A DNA stretch of 20,236 nt, from positions 1 through 20,236 of the forward strand of contig JAKCWW010011264.1 of NCBI GenBank assembly GCA_026260175.1. Reading direction: 5' to 3'. The notes below the pieces were generated by a model. That model saw nothing but the letters and a program-made list of their open reading frames with translations. It had not been told where the DNA came from and made no database searches. Position 1 is the stretch's first letter. Every line of letters starts with the position of its first letter. Shown piece after piece: positions 17,431 through 20,236 of the stretch. Both the position numbers and the translations under genes were made by a program. This stretch comes from Reticulitermes lucifugus (lineage: Eukaryota > Arthropoda > Insecta > Blattodea > Rhinotermitidae).

Positions 17431-17854
17431 ATTCATTTATAACGGCAGTTATAACAATTCAAGAAAGAAACACTGAATAGAAATAAGAACTGCGTAGCAC
17501 CTTAACTGGTTCTCCATAGGAGATGGGATATACAGACAAAGGTCCCTGGCAATGAACCTAACTGACTGGAGGGACGATATGCAATGTATCAATCATAAGA
17601 TAAAGTGTGTAATAACTCTCATACGTCAGCCGAAATGCCCCTTTGTCTTCTGCGCCACGGGGCGTCGAAAGAATGAAGCGTCTTCCTGACTGACCAAGTT
17701 CGCCGCAGCAGACAGGAGTGGTTATGAAAACAACACCCCTCACTAGCGCCATAGTTGGACAAGCAACGAACTTTCAATTGCGCTTTCAAAAGTAATTAAC
17801 TAAAATACAAAACCCAATAAAGAACAATCAAATCACACAGACAACGTATTTGAG
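17431..17854. other. No feature recognised
   Basis: Unassigned sequence. The 64-codon minus-strand frame at 17558-17752 has no recognisable content. Confidence 0.45.
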
Positions 17855-18245
17855 ACCAAGGTGCTAAGGCGAATATTTGGAACTAGGAGGGTGAAGTGAA
17901 ATTAAAATTGGTAAAACAGCACAATGAGGAGCTTCATGGTCTGTGAGCCTCGCAAAACATTATTAGGGTGATGAAATCACGGAGGATGAGATAGGAGGGG
18001 GCATGTAGCATGCACAGGAGTGAACAGAAATAAAAGTACTGGCAATGACGCCTGAATGTAAGATACCATTTACAAGACCAAAAAAGTATATGGGAGGATA
18101 ATATTAAAATGTGTCTTAAAGAAATATGTTGGGAGACATAAACTGGATTAATTAGGCTCAGAACAGGAAACAGTACCGGATTCTTGTGAACGCGGTAATG
18201 AACATTTTGGGTTTCATAAAACGAGAGGAATTGACTGAGCTTCTC
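17855..18245 (+). mobile_element. Non-LTR retrotransposon, RT C-terminal region
   Basis: The plus strand reads LRRIFGTR near 17859-17882, EELHGL near 17926-17943 and VNAVMN near 18187-18204, separated by stops and frame changes. These match the C-terminal part of insect non-LTR reverse transcriptases and the same region of the minus-strand copy at 18415-18919. It has no tetranucleotide tail, so it is truncated at both ends. Its orientation is opposite to the nearby copy. Confidence 0.8.
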
Positions 18246-18330
18246 AATAATGAGACTAATAGAAAATATTCCGCTGTTTTGTAAATTAAATAACAAGCAT
18301 AATGTAGGCAATACAATTATTTTTATATAA

Positions 18331-18367
18331 ACGCTACACGTTTCGATCCATATGGGCAACCACCAGG
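18331..18367 (-). repeat. Decayed hammerhead-like unit, family 4
   Basis: On the minus strand CTGGTGG, then ttgccc, atat, gga and tcGAAAC, GT, GTA and GCG. It aligns base for base with the plus-strand unit at 18984-19021. The core CTGACGA has suffered at least two substitutions. The flank gtttatataaaa also matches gtttacataaaa there. Confidence 0.6.
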
Positions 18368-18414
18368 TTTAAAGGTATAAGAGTGTACTTGCTTGCCAGG
18401 CTCATATCAATCAA

Positions 18415-18919
18415 TTCTAATTAACTAATTAGCTAACCAACCAACTACCTAACCAACGAACTAACTAACTCCATGCAGCAAAGTCCTTCTTGAGAAGCTA
18501 ACAGGTCCTCAACTAGTCAAGAAATTCCCAGCATTTTACGGAACCCGAAGGTTCATTACCGCATTGTGAAGAACCCGACACCTTTCCCTATCCTGAGCCA
18601 GTTCAATCCAGTCCATGCTCCTCATCCCACTTCTTGAATATCAATTTTAATATTATCCTCCCATCTACGCCTAGGTCTTCCAAGTGGCCTCTTTCCCTCA
18701 GATTTCCCCACCAAAATCCTGTATGCAACTCTCCTCTCCCCATACGTGCTACATGCCCCGCCCATTTCATTATTCTTTATTTGATCACCCGAATAATATT
18801 TGAGGAGTAGTACGGATCATAAAGTTCCTAGTTATGTAATCTTCTCCACTTCCCTGTTACCTCGTCCGTCTGAGGTCCGCATAACTTCCTCAACACCCTG
18901 TTCTCGAACAACCTCAGCC
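18415..18919 (-). mobile_element. 5'-truncated non-LTR retrotransposon with 9-bp TSD
   Basis: The best RT remnant in the window. On the minus strand [32 protein letters not shown] and [17 protein letters not shown] are readable in order, with one stop after HN and frameshifts. The 3' UTR and an (agtt/ggtt) tail end near 18415. The 9-mer atcaatcaa lies on both sides, at 18406-18414 and 18920-18928, as expected for a target-site duplication. It separates two inverted family-4 units. Confidence 0.88.
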
Positions 18920-18983
18920 ATCAATCAAAAGAAGAATGCTAAGAGGAAGGTGCTTAATTAACCACTATCCTTTTCTACATTTA

Positions 18984-19021
18984 CGCCTGACGATGGCCCC
19001 TATGGGTCGAAACAGGTAGCG
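18984..19021 (+). ncRNA. Candidate hammerhead-like ribozyme, family 4
   Basis: Stem I pairs CGC (18984-18986) with GCG (19019-19021). The core CTGACGA is at 18987-18993, then an extra T. Stem II pairs GGCCC (18995-18999) with GGGTC (19004-19008) around CTAT, with one G-T wobble. GAAA is at 19009-19012. Stem III would be A-T and C-G closing a loop of only two bases (AG), which is strained. The cleavage triplet would be GTA (19016-19018). The fold is less convincing than at 14.6 kb. Downstream is AT-rich sequence to about 19075. Confidence 0.45.
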
Positions 19022-19193
19022 GTTTACATAAAAGGAAGTTTTGCTTTTATAATAAATAATTTTTTATAACAAAAATAGCTGCGTTGACTACAATATCGTT
19101 GTTACTTGTCAACAATGACTCCGTTCAGAGCACTTGGCTACTTTACGATCACTTTAAATTACTTAACTTTGTTTGTGACTCGAAACTACGTGT

Positions 19194-19405
19194 CAGCATA
19201 GCTCAGTAAAGTCAGCGACTACTGAATGATCGAGGTTAGAGTTCCGGCAAGAGGTAGCTTTTCCTTCCGCCATCACTTTGAGGTCAGTTCTAGGGCGCTC
19301 TCAGCCTCCTCTCCGTCGAGTGCCGGGTATAAAGCGGCGAACATCAGAATCTGGCACTTCCTCAATACGAGTCAGAAGCTTTATCAACTGAGCCAACTTC
19401 CGCTG
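19194..19405. mobile_element. Two facing tRNA-like SINE heads
   Basis: Plus strand: catagctcagtaaagtcagc (A box) and gaggttagagttccgg (B-box-like) at 19194-19247. Minus strand: gttggctcagttgataaagc near 19399-19380, an A box with no clear B box. The segment between is unassigned and lacks family A to D bodies. A 114-codon plus frame runs through and beyond (19226-19570) without recognisable content. Confidence 0.4.
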
Positions 19406-20177
19406 TACCACAGTGACAAGCTATTAAATTCTTTCACACATATTTATTTCAAAATTTACACAACTGGTGCTGTATTTTACGGTCACTGTGTGCACAAAAT
19501 TAGGCCACAAATAGCTTCGTGGTTCGCGTCCTGTACATTGAAAACTTTCTTTAACAATCTCATTTATTAATTTCACACAGAAATCGTGCCTATTTCAACT
19601 GCATTACAACATAATATATCGGTAACAAAAGTACGACTCGTATTAGTGAATGTGTTTCATACAAGACTGCAACCAGCAAAACGTTCTTTGTTTTAATATG
19701 CGACCATCGGAAAGTAATAATGCGCACGCTATTCTCCTGAAGCCAAAAGGCAGCGCAGGGATGAAACAAGAGAAGGGCGGGCAATACAGCTACTGAATAC
19801 ATAAGTCCTCTCCAGCTGAGATACAAATGATCACGTACATCTTATTTCAAATATCACAACCTTATTAACAGAGGAGCGCCACAGTCTCAACAAAACACGA
19901 TCGTCTAGCTGCGATGGTATGCCTCGGGGACGGGCTTCTAACTTTCGTAGGAGACAGAGGTTAACAACCATATTCATCGTCATCATGAAGCAGGGGCGTA
20001 GGTAGTGCGGCACTTCGGCTAGGTGTGGCGGGGGGGGGGTCGACCGCGCCCAGACCCTGCGCCTCAGGGGGCCTCCTTCTACCTTCACGCAGCCCAAATT
20101 TTATTAATGTTGTAATAATTTTCATTTACGTTTCAAATCCATTGATTTTGAATTATCTATGTCTATTTGTCTTTGTG
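19406..20177. other. No gene; poly-G run and possible transposon end
   Basis: Mostly AT-rich unassigned sequence. From 19991 (caggggcgtaggtag) to about 20090 it turns GC-rich, with ten consecutive G at 20030-20039. The caggggcg start resembles ends of some DNA transposons, but no partner inverted repeat is in the window. An 88-codon minus frame covers the GC-rich part and looks like chance. Confidence 0.35.
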
Positions 20178-20236
20178 GGCCGGGATAGCTCAGTCGGTAT
20201 AGCGACTCGCTACGAGCTGGACGGTCCGGGAATCGA
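20178..20236 (+). mobile_element. SINE family B head, cut by window end
   Basis: A box tagctcagtcgg (20186-20197) and a B-box-like ggtccgggaatcga at the very end. ctggacggtccggg matches the family-B heads at 8.6 and 3.9 kb. The body lies beyond the window. Confidence 0.7.

Noticed and set aside
17934..18359. The longest open frame, 141 codons on the minus strand
   Set aside because: It lies antisense to the plus-strand LINE remnant and runs into the family-4 unit. Its hydrophobic look comes from AT-rich codons.

Overview
This window looks like repeat-packed, gene-free DNA from an insect. The best guess is a cockroach or termite (Blattodea), possibly Periplaneta-like. That guess rests on my recollection of the repeat families: hairpin repeats whose arms contain a ccgaaacgtcggtaaa motif, tRNA-derived SINEs with (accttt)-type tails, and non-LTR retrotransposon 3' ends with (agtt/ggtt) tails. 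It was not checked against a database. I found no convincing host protein-coding gene, no intact tRNA or rRNA gene, and no bacterial-type operon. No open reading frame exceeds 141 codons, and those I could interpret are shadows of repeats.

Layout. The first 2 kb carry two hairpin-repeat copies and a 5'-truncated non-LTR end. From 2.0 to 2.7 kb there is a pogo/Tigger-like transposon end and a GC-rich patch of degenerate repeats. From 3 to 6.1 kb lie SINEs, hairpin repeats and nested insertions with visible target-site duplications. From 6.3 to 7.6 kb there is an (ACT)19 microsatellite and a complete 414-bp MITE inside a (TA)n microsatellite. From 8 to 11 kb there are more hairpin copies, SINEs, a perfect 87-bp x 3 minisatellite and C-rich DNA that could form a G-quadruplex. 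From 11.4 to 13 kb there are two non-LTR ends and the longest near-perfect hairpins. From 13.4 to 16 kb there are SINEs and a perfect 65-bp inverted repeat enclosing a hammerhead-ribozyme-like fold. From 16.6 kb to the end there is a SINE split by an insertion, and a pair of inverted ribozyme-like units split by a non-LTR insertion, with further SINE heads beyond.

The most interesting signal is a shared RNA-like motif. It reads CTGANGA, then T, then a short self-complementary stem, then GAAAC, usually followed 2 to 4 bases later by GTA. It sits at the centre of at least four unrelated-looking repeat families. The stem sequence differs between families but its pairing is kept. One copy (14592-14634) has every helix of a minimal hammerhead ribozyme. 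Hammerheads of this kind are known from Penelope-like retroelements and retrozymes, so these families are plausibly relics or non-autonomous relatives of such elements. Most copies are arranged as inverted dimers, which would give long hairpin transcripts.

Nothing here shows genes working together. The window is a record of layered transposition, in which insertions into earlier insertions can be ordered in time.
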